From: Weissella confusa
GTDB taxonomy: Bacteria > Bacillota > Bacilli > Lactobacillales > Lactobacillaceae
NCBI GenBank assembly: GCA_041871065.1
Contig: CP168942.1
Span: 1,706,501-1,770,500 of the forward strand
Direction of reading: 5' to 3'
Length of the DNA stretch: 64,000 bases
This document shows, piece by piece, positions 28,220-37,898 of the stretch (its first letter is position 1; each line of letters starts with the position of its first letter). Both the position numbers and the translations under genes were made by a program. The notes under the pieces are model-generated. The model was given only the letters and a program-made list of their open reading frames with translations, was not told the DNA's origin and did not search any database.

Positions 28220-28999
28220 TTACTTGCCACCAAACAACTTTGAGAAGAACCCAAATAGTCCTGATGACTTTTCGTGTTGGCGCGTGACGCGTGAATCGTC
28301 TTCTGCTGTCGGTTCCGTTTCAGGAATATCAACAGGTGTCGTTTCGGCTGCTGGTTCAAATGGCTTTGGTTGGTCACCAGCTTCAATTGCCGCTGCAGCT
28401 GCTTCGTTAGCTTCCTTAGCCGCCTTTTCTTGCGCAACGTACTCCGCAATCATGTCATCTGTCAAAGCAGGCATCGCCAACGTCTTCGTCGTGACACCCA
28501 TTGTGACAATTGCTTGACCGTCCTTACCAGAAAGACGGCTCTTAGCACGAACTTCAACTTGTGATGGCACTGTATCAGTTGGCAATTCGAGTTCGAATTC
28601 AAGGCTCTTATCAACGAGCAAGAAGATTTCTTCTGCTCCGTGCAACTTGACCGTTACATCAACATCCGCTTGGTTGACACGTCCTTCAAGCAAACGCTTA
28701 TCACCTTGCGTTGAAATAACAGCCGTAACCACTGGCGCTGGCAATTCAATTGTCAACGTAACCTTTTCTTCTGATGATGCGTCGCCAGGCATCTTACCAG
28801 TCACGATAATCTCACCTTCAACCAAACCAGCTGGCGCCTTAGCCATGAACTCACCGTTTGGATCTGACACCAATGTATCTTCCTTACCGTTTGGATACGT
28901 GACCGTGATAATTGCTGCCGGTGCTGCGTGACCCATAACAGTTGTGCCCAAACTGTTAGTTAAGGTCGAAGCGACCAAATTTACTTTTGTTTCACTCAT
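28220..28999 (-). CDS. Predicted cytosolic protein with bacterial Ig-like domain, function unknown
   Basis: A 259-residue protein. Residues ~5-90 resemble the Big_6-type Ig fold of surface adhesins (ITVTYPNGKEDTLVSDPNGEF), and ~90-180 appear to be a second beta-sandwich. An acidic helical stretch follows, and the tail FGFFSKLFGGK looks amphipathic. No signal peptide or membrane helix is present when started at the ATG at 28999, which has GAGGA upstream. A start farther upstream at 29071 adds no credible signal sequence. It has its own extended -10 promoter and is flanked by terminators, so it is separate from the WxL operon beside it. Confidence 0.65.
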   Translation of the reverse strand: MSETKVNLVASTLTNSLGTTVMGHAAPAAIITVTYPNGKEDTLVSDPNGEFMAKAPAGLVEGEIIVTGKMPGDASSEEKVTLTIELPAPVVTAVISTQGDKRLLEGRVNQADVDVTVKLHGAEEIFLLVDKSLEFELELPTDTVPSQVEVRAKSRLSGKDGQAIVTMGVTTKTLAMPALTDDMIAEYVAQEKAAKEANEAAAAAIEAGDQPKPFEPAAETTPVDIPETEPTAEDDSRVTRQHEKSSGLFGFFSKLFGGK

Positions 29000-29051
29000 A
29001 ATCGAGATCCTCATCTTTACAAACGTTTCTAATATATTCATTGTAACAGAA

Positions 29052-29078
29052 AAAGCCGTGGCACAACCCACGGCTTTC
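29052..29078 (-). terminator. Terminator at the end of the distal WxL unit
   Basis: Minus strand stem AAAGCCGTGG / CCACGGCTTT followed by TTC; just after the membrane-anchor segment at 29100-29282. Confidence 0.8.
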
Positions 29079-29099
29079 TTATCTATCTCTTAATTAACG

Positions 29100-29282
29100 C
29101 TAATTTCGTTTGAACTTTTTCAAGTCCAAGTTGAAAATCTTCGCTTCAGGATGCTTAGCTTTATAGAAGTAAAGCACGATGAATACAATCAAGACAACAA
29201 TAATCAACAACAACACAATGATTAACCATAGCCACCAAGGCAATGCATGGTGTGCTTGTTGAATCATATCTGTGTTATTCAA
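29100..29282 (-). pseudogene. Membrane-anchor segment of the DUF916/DUF3324 gene, cut off by an in-frame TAA
   Basis: Sixty codons in exactly the same frame as the upstream gene, beginning with the codon right after its TAA. They encode WWLWLIIVLLLIIVVLIVFI, one strong membrane helix, then a short basic tail ending KKFKRN. No ribosome binding site precedes the first Met. This is the expected C-terminal anchor of a WxL-binding protein. It would be made only by stop-codon readthrough or by an intact allele. Confidence 0.75.
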
Positions 29283-30206
29283 TTACTTAGCTTGGGCAAC
29301 AGTTAGCTTAAATGATGAGTTAAACGTGTCTTTGTAGTTAAAACGCGTCCCCGCTGCGTCTTTATACTTACCATCCTTAGATTGTGAATAGTAAGTCGTG
29401 ACAGCAACGTGGTATTCACCACTCTTCAATGTCTTACCGTTTAACAGCACCGGCCAATCCATCGTTGACGTTGGCGCCATTTGCATCATTGATTGTGTAA
29501 AGCTCGTCACCTTACGACCAGCAGTATCCGTCACCACTGCCTTAGCTTCCAAGCGGTTAACAAACGTCCCCGTCTTATTTTCCAAACGCAAGCGAACAGC
29601 ATTTTGACCATCAACTTGCGTGGCCTTAGCACCACCGAACGATACCTTTGGCGTTGGCAATGTTGGGTATTGGCGCGCCATCACTGATAGGACGTACGCT
29701 AGATCCGTCTGCAACGCTGTGCCACCTTGGTTGGCGGTGTTCGCGTCATCGACTTGTTCAAAGCGCAAGCCACCAACTAGTAGCCCCACAATGCGCGTAT
29801 CTGGCATTGTAAAGTCAGCCGTATAATCGATACTCTTACCAGCAGGCACTGTCACTGTCGTCTTTGACAACTTCAACAGATCACCCATGCGATAAGGAAC
29901 ATCCTTAACTGCATCACCAGTCATCGTATTATCTACCGCACCAGCAGCTGATGTTCCAGCTGTTCCAGCAGAAACCTTCAGCTGGATATCTTTACCAGAG
30001 GTATTCGAAATCGTCGTGTGCAAGGTTACTTTCTTGCCGGCATCCAATTGAAAATTAAAGAAACCAGCTTTTTTATCTACCTGTGTGTCTGGCAACTGTG
30101 GTGACACCACAAAGTCCATCGAACTTTGGGCATGTGCGTTAGGCATAAACAGCCCAACGCCAATCACCGTAAGCACCATCACCAGGAGACTTTTCAATTT
30201 CGTCAT
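29283..30206 (-). CDS. DUF916/DUF3324 WxL-binding protein, ends before its membrane anchor
   Basis: A 307-residue protein with a signal peptide (residues 1-~27, VGLFMPNAHAQ). The DUF916 peptidoglycan-binding domain has YxVxP-like FVVSPQLPDTQVDKKAGFF, and the DUF3324 host-binding domain has FTQSMMQMAPTSTMDWPV. The family is anchored by one C-terminal helix and holds WxL proteins at the wall. Here a TAA at 29283-29285 follows VAQAK. Intact relatives read KQAADLN at this place, so an ancestral CAA codon is plausible. As written the product is secreted. It follows the small WxL gene at 30217 and is the last gene of its unit. Confidence 0.85.
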   Translation of the reverse strand: MTKLKSLLVMVLTVIGVGLFMPNAHAQSSMDFVVSPQLPDTQVDKKAGFFNFQLDAGKKVTLHTTISNTSGKDIQLKVSAGTAGTSAAGAVDNTMTGDAVKDVPYRMGDLLKLSKTTVTVPAGKSIDYTADFTMPDTRIVGLLVGGLRFEQVDDANTANQGGTALQTDLAYVLSVMARQYPTLPTPKVSFGGAKATQVDGQNAVRLRLENKTGTFVNRLEAKAVVTDTAGRKVTSFTQSMMQMAPTSTMDWPVLLNGKTLKSGEYHVAVTTYYSQSKDGKYKDAAGTRFNYKDTFNSSFKLTVAQAK

Positions 30207-30216
30207 AATCCGTCAC

Positions 30217-30879
30217 CTATTGTACATTCGGCGTTTGCGTCAACGTGAAGTCTATTTGACCCATAAAGGTTCCGACCGCTGGCAAACTCTTGTAAACCGT
30301 TAATTGCGGAATTGCACCAAAGTCGTCCAAACTAGTCGTACCAAAGCCAGATGCGACAACCGGTGTGCTACCGGCACTTTTGGTGAATGACTCGCCACCT
30401 TCCAAAATGGTTGTTGGTGTATCAGCCAATAGCTTCTTACCAAACAAACTCAAATCAGCTGGTAGCAAAACGCCATTCGGATCGTAACTAAACGTCGACG
30501 TATTGATATCTTGCTTCGCCAAACGGAAACCAGTGAACGTTGCTTGTAGCTCCCAATCTGGCGAGGCCGAATAATTCAATACCTTACCCGTTAATGGCGT
30601 ACCACCAACCACATAAGAATTGGAATCAACCGTTTGCGCCTTACCATCAGCACCAATCGTTGCTGAAACTTGGGGCGTCAACAACGTACTAGCTGACATA
30701 GTTGTGAAGTTCATCGATGTGTTGATGTCTTGCAATTGCAAACCACCCTGCATGATTTCAGCATTCATTTGCGCACTACCATTTTTAGTAGCACTGGCAT
30801 TGTCGTCAGCCATTGCGTGACCACTAAATAGCAGGAACACCCCCGCAATCAAACCAGTTGTTATTAACTTGTATTTCAT
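30217..30879 (-). CDS. WxL-domain surface protein
   Basis: A 220-residue secreted protein with a signal peptide (cleavage after HAMA, residue ~24). The C-terminal domain has the WxL motif DWELQATF and the distal motif FMGQIDFTLTQTP. WxL domains bind peptidoglycan and associate with DUF916/DUF3324 proteins. It lies between the giant WxL protein and its likely partner at 29283, 10 bases apart. Confidence 0.85.
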   Translation of the reverse strand: MKYKLITTGLIAGVFLLFSGHAMADDNASATKNGSAQMNAEIMQGGLQLQDINTSMNFTTMSASTLLTPQVSATIGADGKAQTVDSNSYVVGGTPLTGKVLNYSASPDWELQATFTGFRLAKQDINTSTFSYDPNGVLLPADLSLFGKKLLADTPTTILEGGESFTKSAGSTPVVASGFGTTSLDDFGAIPQLTVYKSLPAVGTFMGQIDFTLTQTPNVQ

Positions 30880-30894
30880 GACGTTGGGCCTCCT

Positions 30895-31857
30895 TTACTC
30901 AGTATCACCCATACCGTTATCTTGCGCGGCGTTAACCGTCCACGTCATTGTAGCAGCGTACTTACCCGTTGCTGGGAAGCCACCCTTAGTTGGCGTTGGA
31001 ATACGCAAGTAAACATTGTTGAAGTTAATCTTTGATAGCGTTGTACCGTCATCAACTTGACCAGTTGCCACAGTCGTTGCTTGACCCTGCTTAACAACTG
31101 CGCCATTAGCTTGCTTCAAACCACCCATGGCAGTTGATGTTCCTGAGCTAAAGACGGTACTGTCAGTATCTGAAGTTGCCAAAGCACTCTTGCTCATGAC
31201 CACTTCAGCACCGGTCAACACCGCGTTGTTATCACCAGTCAAAGCGAATGGTGCTGACAACGTTGCTGTCACATTCAAGTTACCACGATAGTTTCGCGTA
31301 TCCATCACGTTAACAGCCATGTTTGTCGTTGCCGCCGTCGCAACAGATTGCGTTGGAATCAACGTATCAAACATCTTTGATGACGTGTACGTGTTGAATG
31401 GCACATTCGGCGCAACAACACCAGCAATTGAGAAATCACCAGTCGCTGGGGCAACCGTTTGCGTATCATCCGGCTTATCGCTTGATGCAGCAGGCGTTGG
31501 TGGCGCAATGGCTGATTGCGCTTCTGAAACGGCCTGCTTAATCTTCTCAGCAGAATCCTTATCAACCGTTCCATCGGCGTTCAGCAAACCACCACCGACA
31601 CCACCGTTAGATGTATCAGTCGTCAAAGCCTTGGCAACTTCATCAGTATCCGTAACCGCGGCTGACTTCAATTGATCAGCCAATGAGGCTTGGGCTTCTG
31701 AACTCAAACCAGCTTGTGAGGCAACTGAACTAGCAACCGATTGCGCAACGGCGCCGGCAACAGCATCCGCTACGTTTGTCGTAAAGTTACCTTGTCCTTG
31801 GTTAACCGCTGCATCAATAGAATCAAGCAAGTTATTACCAGTAGTGTTATCCAACAT
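30895..31857 (-). pseudogene. C-terminal WxL part of the giant LRR protein, separated by a frameshift
   Basis: A 320-residue open segment starting at an internal Met. Joining it to the gene at 31770-37580 needs one extra base in the A run near 31857-31861 (AAGGAATG for AAGGAAATG). The reconstructed protein would be about 2,228 residues. The segment has a helical Ala-rich stretch, then a divergent WxL domain: the distal motif YAATMTWTVNAAQ is good, but the first WxL tryptophan is missing (YRGNLNVTATL). Without the frame repair the giant protein has no wall-binding domain. Confidence 0.75.
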
Positions 31858-34800
31858 TCCTTACCAGATGAATCCTTAGTATTCATCTGTTCGTTAATGT
31901 TGTTTCGGATGTCTTGCACAGACGTAGCACCATCGGTCAACTTGTGACCCATTTCGTCAGTGATTGAACCACCATCAACGGCAGTTTGGATTTGACTCTT
32001 AGCCAAGTCAATCAAACTTGTGCTTCCGGCGGTAATCAACTTATCTCCGGCGTCAGTTGACAACTTACCACTGTCAACGGCCTTCTTGATCAAGTCAACC
32101 GTTTGCGCGTCGTTCAATTGATTGATGGTCTTTTCAGTAGCGACCGTCGTTGCCGTATCCGTTGACGTTTGGATTTGCTTCGTCAATGAACGGACATAGA
32201 AGAAGTTAGAATCAGTTTGCACGTCGGCCGTAACTGGAATATCGTTAATTGCCTTTTGCACACTAACAATTTGCTCTTGCAACTTCTTGGCACCTTCCGT
32301 GTCACCGGCAGCAACCAATTGATCTTGAACTTGTTGAATCTTAGCAACCGTGATTGTTGTATCCGTAATCGCAGCTTGCTTAATCGTTCCCAACAAGGCA
32401 CCTTGCGTGTCGTAGTATGACGGAACGGTTCCTGTCACATTACCTTGCGCATCCTTAACCGCGTATTCACTTGGCTTAGGAGCTGGTGGCAATTGACCAT
32501 ATGAGGCCAATTGGTGCGGGTTCTCTTCGGCAGCTGTTTGCAACTTCTTCAACGCGTCCGTTGGCGTACCGTCAGCATTGTAATAGGTTGAAACTGATGT
32601 CTCATCCTTGTGCTTCTCGATATAGTCAACCAAGTCACTCGTCGTCAATGGTGTCTTAACGCTGGCGATGTTCAAATCATCAGTCGTCAAATCAGCCAAT
32701 TCCGGGTGCTGTGATTGCAATTGTGACAAGGCCAACGCTTGCAATTGTGCTTCTTGCGCTGGATCACTCGCATCGTAAGGATGATCTGGATCATATGGCA
32801 ACTTAACCGTGTATGATTGTCCGTTAACAACAACTGATGTCGTAACCGTAACGGTAACCGTGACAGATTGTTGTGATGGATCCAATTCGGCACGCGCCAA
32901 CAAATCCGTGTAATCATTCAATGTTGCTTGGTAACCAGCACGATCCTGAATCTGCTTACGCAAAGCAGCAACTTGTTGGGCCAAGGCACCATTAGGGTCG
33001 TTGGCCAACCAAATTTGCATTTCTGGGTCATTCATAATCTTGTTGTACTGTTGGATAGCTTGTGTACCAGAGTTATCCAAGAAGAATGAATCCAGCAATC
33101 CACTTGAGGCACCATCTTGACCAGTCAAGTCCAAGTACTCCAATGAAGATGGCTTCTGAAGCAACTTAGAATCGGCTGGTGTCAATTGGTTACCAGTGGC
33201 TGTCAAAATGATCAAACCGTTTTGGGCAGCAACCGTAATCCATGATGGCAACGTTGTGAAGTTATCATTGTCGATTTGCAAAGACTGAATACGCTTTGCA
33301 AAGTCGTTATTCGCATTATTCAATTCTGGTGGGAATGTGTTCATAACCGCCATGTTTGACATGTTCAAGTTAACCAACTTTGGATAACCCGTAACGATCT
33401 TTGAACTTCCAGAAGAACCACCCAAAGAGGTCATAATGTTTCCGGAAATATCCAGCGTCGTCAATGAATCATTGTGGAACATTTGGAAGTCTTGTCCACC
33501 GAAGAGTTGGTTACCCAAGTCATCGTAGGCCACAGACAATTCGGCAAGGTTAGGCAACTTTTCCAAATTCAAATATCCAAATGAAGACGCCCAGTTGGCA
33601 TCTTCTTGCGTGTTCCTGCTTGCTGGTGAATCCTTTGATGACTTCCATGAAGACATGTCCAGTGACGTTTGACCCGTCGTTGACATGATAATGGCATCAA
33701 ATGAGGCAAACAATTGTTGTCCGTTGTTCCAGTTGAAGCTCGACGTATTCTTCCAAGTATCGGCACTATAAATTGACAATTGCCATGATTGCGTATTTTT
33801 GAAGTAATCATAGATACCGTTATCGTGCTTCTTGTCAGACAAGTCCAACTTTGAAATGTACATCAAGTCACCAAATGTGATGTTATCAACGGTAAATTCA
33901 GAACCATTACCGTCAGTGTTATCACGAACGTGAGATGACAAAGCATTTCCATCGAATGTCATTGATTGGTTCAAAATGGCCTTGATGAAAGGCTCAGGCA
34001 ATCCCCACGACTTCAACGTCGTCTTGGCCGTCACACCGTTTGGCAACAATTGATCAACCTTCGCCTTCTTGTAAGTTGGCAAAACCGTTGATTGACCACC
34101 ACCGTCAGCAACTGCAAGACTTGAGGCGATTGCGCCCAATCCACCAGATGTCCAATTAGCAGCTGAACTTGAGTTGGCAGCGGCTAGGCTACTTGCATCG
34201 GTCGCTGCACTTGAAGCGGCCTTGGCGTAACTGTCACCATCAACACCGATTTGCTTAGCTGCTGATCCTGGGTTTGCTCCGATTGATTGCAACATTGAAT
34301 CAATGGCTGAAGCGGCACTCGCAGCCGCACTCGCAGCTGAAGCAGCTGCGGCAGCATAACTTGAGGCACTCTTTCCGTTACTTGTTGCCTTCGTCAAAGT
34401 GTCAGCGTTTTGCGCAGCCAAAGCCGCACTTGAAACTGTTGATGAGTACGTCTTCAAAATTCCATATTGAATTGAAGTTGTGTCACCATCACCAGCTGCC
34501 GATCCCAAACTTGCATATTGGGCGTCGGCCAAATCGCTCACTACCTTGGCATATGAACCAGCGCCGTCGTTCGCTGAATCAATTTGACTCATCACTGACT
34601 TCACACCGGCACCACGCAAGTTATCAGGAATCGTGGCCAACAAAGAGGCTGCTGTTGATTCCGCAGCTGACAAACGGGCTGCTGCAGCGGATGCTTGACC
34701 CGCGATGCTTGCGATTGAAGATGCACCACTTGCGGCCTTACCGGCTGAGGCATAAGACTTAGCTGATGCCAAAGCTGCAGAGGCAGCAACTGAGTACGTT

Positions 34801-37580
34801 CCCAAGATTTGGTAAAGTGGGCTATCTTGATTTGCCAAAGACTTTGCGTCTGACGTTGCCGTTGTGGCATCACTCAAATCACTGGCCATGTTTGACAATT
34901 GCGCTGACATTGATGATGTTGATGCACCACCGTTTGACGCAATTGACGTGGCCAAATCATTAACTGACGAAATTGTCTTCGTTGCTGAAGAAATTACGCT
35001 CGCATAGCTAGACAACTTCGTGTAATCTGTCGTGGCATACAATGCTGAACGTGCAGATGACATCGTTGAATATGCATCAGCAACACTCTTTGCGTAAGCT
35101 GAAATGGCTGTTGAGTTGGCCGTATCAGCTTGACTTGAGGCACTAGTGTTAGCACTTGTGCTGTTACTTGGTGCAGCAGCGCTTGAGCTGTTAGCCGGCT
35201 TAGATGCTTCAGAGGCAGCAGCTGCTTCTGAAGACTTCATTGATGATGCCGTCTTTGAAGCGCCCGTTGCATAATCGTTCGCGGCAGCAGCAGCACTTGA
35301 GGCCAACTTGTTGTAGTTCGCAACCGCTGAACTCAGCGTCATATCTTGTGCTGCAGCCGACTTATCTTGAATCGTCTTCGTGTTATCTGACATCGTTGCC
35401 AACGCTGATGCGGCGGCCGCAGCGGCACTGGCTGCCTTGGCTGCAATTGTTGCAGCGTCAGAACCAGTCGCAGCCTTCTTGGCATCAGAAGCATAGCTAG
35501 CCGCATCAACTGCCATCTGTGCAGCCAAACTTTCAGCTGATGACAATGCCGTTGAAGCCACTGACAAAGCTGAACGCGCCGTTGACTTTGTTACGGCACT
35601 GTCAGCGGCAACAGCTGCTGCAGAGGCAGCCGTAGAAGCGTTTTGGTCAATTGTATAGGCTGACTTCAACATGTCCTGCAAAGCTGCAAGTGATGCTGAA
35701 TTAGACACCTTACCTATCGCTGCATAGGCAGTATTGTAGGCATCATTGGCCGCACTAAAAATTGACTTTGCAGCTGACGCATACTTCACAGCGTCACCAG
35801 TTGCTGTGTCGCCACCCACAACTGGGTTTGCCGTAAAGGCTGACATCAAACTATCAAATGACTTCACTTGTTGACTAGCCGTCACATAATTTGTATCAAC
35901 TGCATTTGCGGCAGATGATGAAGATGATGGCTTAACTGAAATTGATCCCGTCTTTGGATCAGCTGTGACGTTACTTGCACCGATGGTCAATCCACCAACC
36001 GGCTTTGCAGAGCTACTTGGTGCTGTTGATGTTGACCCATTTGAAACCGCCCCATTCGAAGGCGTGGCATCTGCAACTGAACTTGATGTCGGCAAGTTAA
36101 CCTCGCTAAAGGCGCTACTCAAAGCTTCTGAGAACACGTCTGACTTCAAACTGATTTTAACCGTCGCACTACTATCTGAAGCAACACTTGAGACCACTGT
36201 ATTAACAGCGCTCATAGCAGCTGACGCAACATCATTCAACGCGTTCGTCGCGATGTTATAAACGGCACTTGAACTACCTGTTTCTTCATCGACAACGTGT
36301 GAGACGGCAACAGAAGGTGTCCCTGAAGCAGCCCAAACAGCTGACGTTGCAGCTGATGCGGCAGCTGAAGCAAGTGATGACAACATTGACGTGTCTGATA
36401 CACCAGCAGCTGAGGCAGCAGCCTTAACAGCTTCCGCAGCAGAGTTAGCGGCAACAGCGGCAATTGTGTCCTTAACAGAAACCAAGCTGTCAGCTTGCAA
36501 TTGTGTTGAAGGTGGCAAAGCCGTATCTTGTTGCACGTTGGCCGTGATAACCGGCACAGCAGCCGTATAAACAGATGCTGACAAAACACTTGAAGCAAAG
36601 GCGACTGATGAAATCAATGCTGAAAGTGATGCGTTTGTTGCTGCATATGAAGACAACGCAGTATTCAAGTTACCCGCATCAGTCTTCTGCCAATCAGCCA
36701 AACTTAGGCCAGCATTTGTAACTGCCTCAACCGCCATGCTCATAGCAGCTGACTTAGCTTTGTTTTCGGCAGCTTGACGAACACCGGTTCCACCACCGTT
36801 TAGCCAATCAGAAATCCACGTTCCTGAGCTACCCACGTAAACCTTCACGTTTGTCTGTGAATTAAACCAGCTCCAGTTTTGCGCATCGTTGGCATCCTTA
36901 AACCCAGTATATGAAATATCCAAACTCGTTAGCTTAGGGAACACCGCGTGCATGTCACCACTGGCTTGGTTAATGCCGTTACTTGCAGAAAAGTTACCCG
37001 CATTTTGGATAGCGCTCGTCAAATAGGTTCCAAGTCCATTCCATCCAACGAATCCTGGCGTTTGGAACAAACCAGCCAAGTCGAGCGATGTGACATTGTT
37101 AGCCTTGCTTAGCGCATAAAACAGTGCACTAGCCATTGGCGTTTCCGTCACGTTTCCGTTCGTTTGAGTTGCCCAAAAACCACTGAGCCCATACTTTGAA
37201 TAATCAGCGGTAACCGTTGCACCAATTGTTGAGAATGCTGACGTTGAAAGATCAATAGCCGTCAACTTTGACAAGTCACTGATTTTCAACGTTGATGCAG
37301 TCTTACCTGTTGATTGAGCCAACGTCTTACCATCACCAGCAGGACTGTTTAGCAAGGCCCCAATGAATGATGAATCAATCAAATGCAAAGTTTGCCCATT
37401 AACTTGCATTGTCCAATCGGCCAATACTTGGTCATCAGACACACTATCGGCGTGCACTTGTCCCTGTTCATAGTTCCATTGCAATACAACCGGATATGCC
37501 TGCATAACTGTAGACATCGTCAATGTACTCAACAACGTAATTGACGCCATTTTTAGTTTCAAATTATTGTTTCGTGACAT
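31770..37580 (-). CDS. Giant leucine-rich-repeat and Ser/Ala-rich surface protein (WxL domain lost by frameshift)
   Basis: A 1,936-residue open frame. In order: a signal-like N-terminus (cleavage perhaps after VHA, residue ~45); an LRR-like region (residues ~60-265); a low-complexity Ser/Ala-rich region (~270-1,165) with countless SAAS units; a second LRR region (~1,170-1,480, with NLAELSVAYDDLGNQLF); and a helical region (~1,500-1,920). The last ~30 residues are out of frame; the real C-terminus is the WxL segment at 30895. The ATG at 37580 has AGGGG upstream. Such proteins are adhesins or wall scaffolds; the Ser-rich stretch could be glycosylated. Confidence 0.82.
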   Translation of the reverse strand: MSRNNNLKLKMASITLLSTLTMSTVMQAYPVVLQWNYEQGQVHADSVSDDQVLADWTMQVNGQTLHLIDSSFIGALLNSPAGDGKTLAQSTGKTASTLKISDLSKLTAIDLSTSAFSTIGATVTADYSKYGLSGFWATQTNGNVTETPMASALFYALSKANNVTSLDLAGLFQTPGFVGWNGLGTYLTSAIQNAGNFSASNGINQASGDMHAVFPKLTSLDISYTGFKDANDAQNWSWFNSQTNVKVYVGSSGTWISDWLNGGGTGVRQAAENKAKSAAMSMAVEAVTNAGLSLADWQKTDAGNLNTALSSYAATNASLSALISSVAFASSVLSASVYTAAVPVITANVQQDTALPPSTQLQADSLVSVKDTIAAVAANSAAEAVKAAASAAGVSDTSMLSSLASAAASAATSAVWAASGTPSVAVSHVVDEETGSSSAVYNIATNALNDVASAAMSAVNTVVSSVASDSSATVKISLKSDVFSEALSSAFSEVNLPTSSSVADATPSNGAVSNGSTSTAPSSSAKPVGGLTIGASNVTADPKTGSISVKPSSSSSAANAVDTNYVTASQQVKSFDSLMSAFTANPVVGGDTATGDAVKYASAAKSIFSAANDAYNTAYAAIGKVSNSASLAALQDMLKSAYTIDQNASTAASAAAVAADSAVTKSTARSALSVASTALSSAESLAAQMAVDAASYASDAKKAATGSDAATIAAKAASAAAAAASALATMSDNTKTIQDKSAAAQDMTLSSAVANYNKLASSAAAAANDYATGASKTASSMKSSEAAAASEASKPANSSSAAAPSNSTSANTSASSQADTANSTAISAYAKSVADAYSTMSSARSALYATTDYTKLSSYASVISSATKTISSVNDLATSIASNGGASTSSMSAQLSNMASDLSDATTATSDAKSLANQDSPLYQILGTYSVAASAALASAKSYASAGKAASGASSIASIAGQASAAAARLSAAESTAASLLATIPDNLRGAGVKSVMSQIDSANDGAGSYAKVVSDLADAQYASLGSAAGDGDTTSIQYGILKTYSSTVSSAALAAQNADTLTKATSNGKSASSYAAAAASAASAAASAASAIDSMLQSIGANPGSAAKQIGVDGDSYAKAASSAATDASSLAAANSSSAANWTSGGLGAIASSLAVADGGGQSTVLPTYKKAKVDQLLPNGVTAKTTLKSWGLPEPFIKAILNQSMTFDGNALSSHVRDNTDGNGSEFTVDNITFGDLMYISKLDLSDKKHDNGIYDYFKNTQSWQLSIYSADTWKNTSSFNWNNGQQLFASFDAIIMSTTGQTSLDMSSWKSSKDSPASRNTQEDANWASSFGYLNLEKLPNLAELSVAYDDLGNQLFGGQDFQMFHNDSLTTLDISGNIMTSLGGSSGSSKIVTGYPKLVNLNMSNMAVMNTFPPELNNANNDFAKRIQSLQIDNDNFTTLPSWITVAAQNGLIILTATGNQLTPADSKLLQKPSSLEYLDLTGQDGASSGLLDSFFLDNSGTQAIQQYNKIMNDPEMQIWLANDPNGALAQQVAALRKQIQDRAGYQATLNDYTDLLARAELDPSQQSVTVTVTVTTSVVVNGQSYTVKLPYDPDHPYDASDPAQEAQLQALALSQLQSQHPELADLTTDDLNIASVKTPLTTSDLVDYIEKHKDETSVSTYYNADGTPTDALKKLQTAAEENPHQLASYGQLPPAPKPSEYAVKDAQGNVTGTVPSYYDTQGALLGTIKQAAITDTTITVAKIQQVQDQLVAAGDTEGAKKLQEQIVSVQKAINDIPVTADVQTDSNFFYVRSLTKQIQTSTDTATTVATEKTINQLNDAQTVDLIKKAVDSGKLSTDAGDKLITAGSTSLIDLAKSQIQTAVDGGSITDEMGHKLTDGATSVQDIRNNINEQMNTKDSSGKECWITLLVITCLILLMQRLTKDKVTLRQT

Positions 37581-37682
37581 AACCAATGTTCCCCTAGCGA
37601 ATAAATCAGTATAAGTATTGTGGGCCTAACACCACATTTAAATATATGTATCGAGGCCGAAGCCCCGTGTCATGACTGTTGA

Positions 37683-37898
37683 TTACTTCAACTTGGCCAT
37701 GTTTTCCTTACGTTCTTCTTCGTCCTTGTCCTTGCGACGCTTGAACAAGATGAACCAGATCAAGAAGATGATAATCAAGATTAGCAACAACAAGATGCCG
37801 CCGATGATCCATACCCAAACAGGAATACTGTTCTTAGCTTGGATAGCCTTATCCGCTGCGTTAAACTTCTTAGCTTGCTTGTCAGTAACCGTGACTTC
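37683..37898 (-). pseudogene. Membrane-anchor segment of the second disrupted DUF916/DUF3324 gene
   Basis: Seventy-one sense codons in frame with the gene at 37899, directly after its TAA, ending at a second TAA (37683-37685). They encode EVTVTDKQAKKFN, the same linker as intact relatives, then a membrane helix (VWVWIIGGILLLLILIIIF) and a short basic tail (FKRRKDKDEERKEN). There is no separate start codon or ribosome site, so the anchor is not made unless the stop is read through. Confidence 0.8.

Noticed and set aside
34274..35500. Plus-strand open frames opposite the giant LRR gene
   Set aside because: They are antisense shadows of Ser/Ala-rich coding DNA: low-complexity Gln/Leu/Arg protein, no ribosome sites or promoters.
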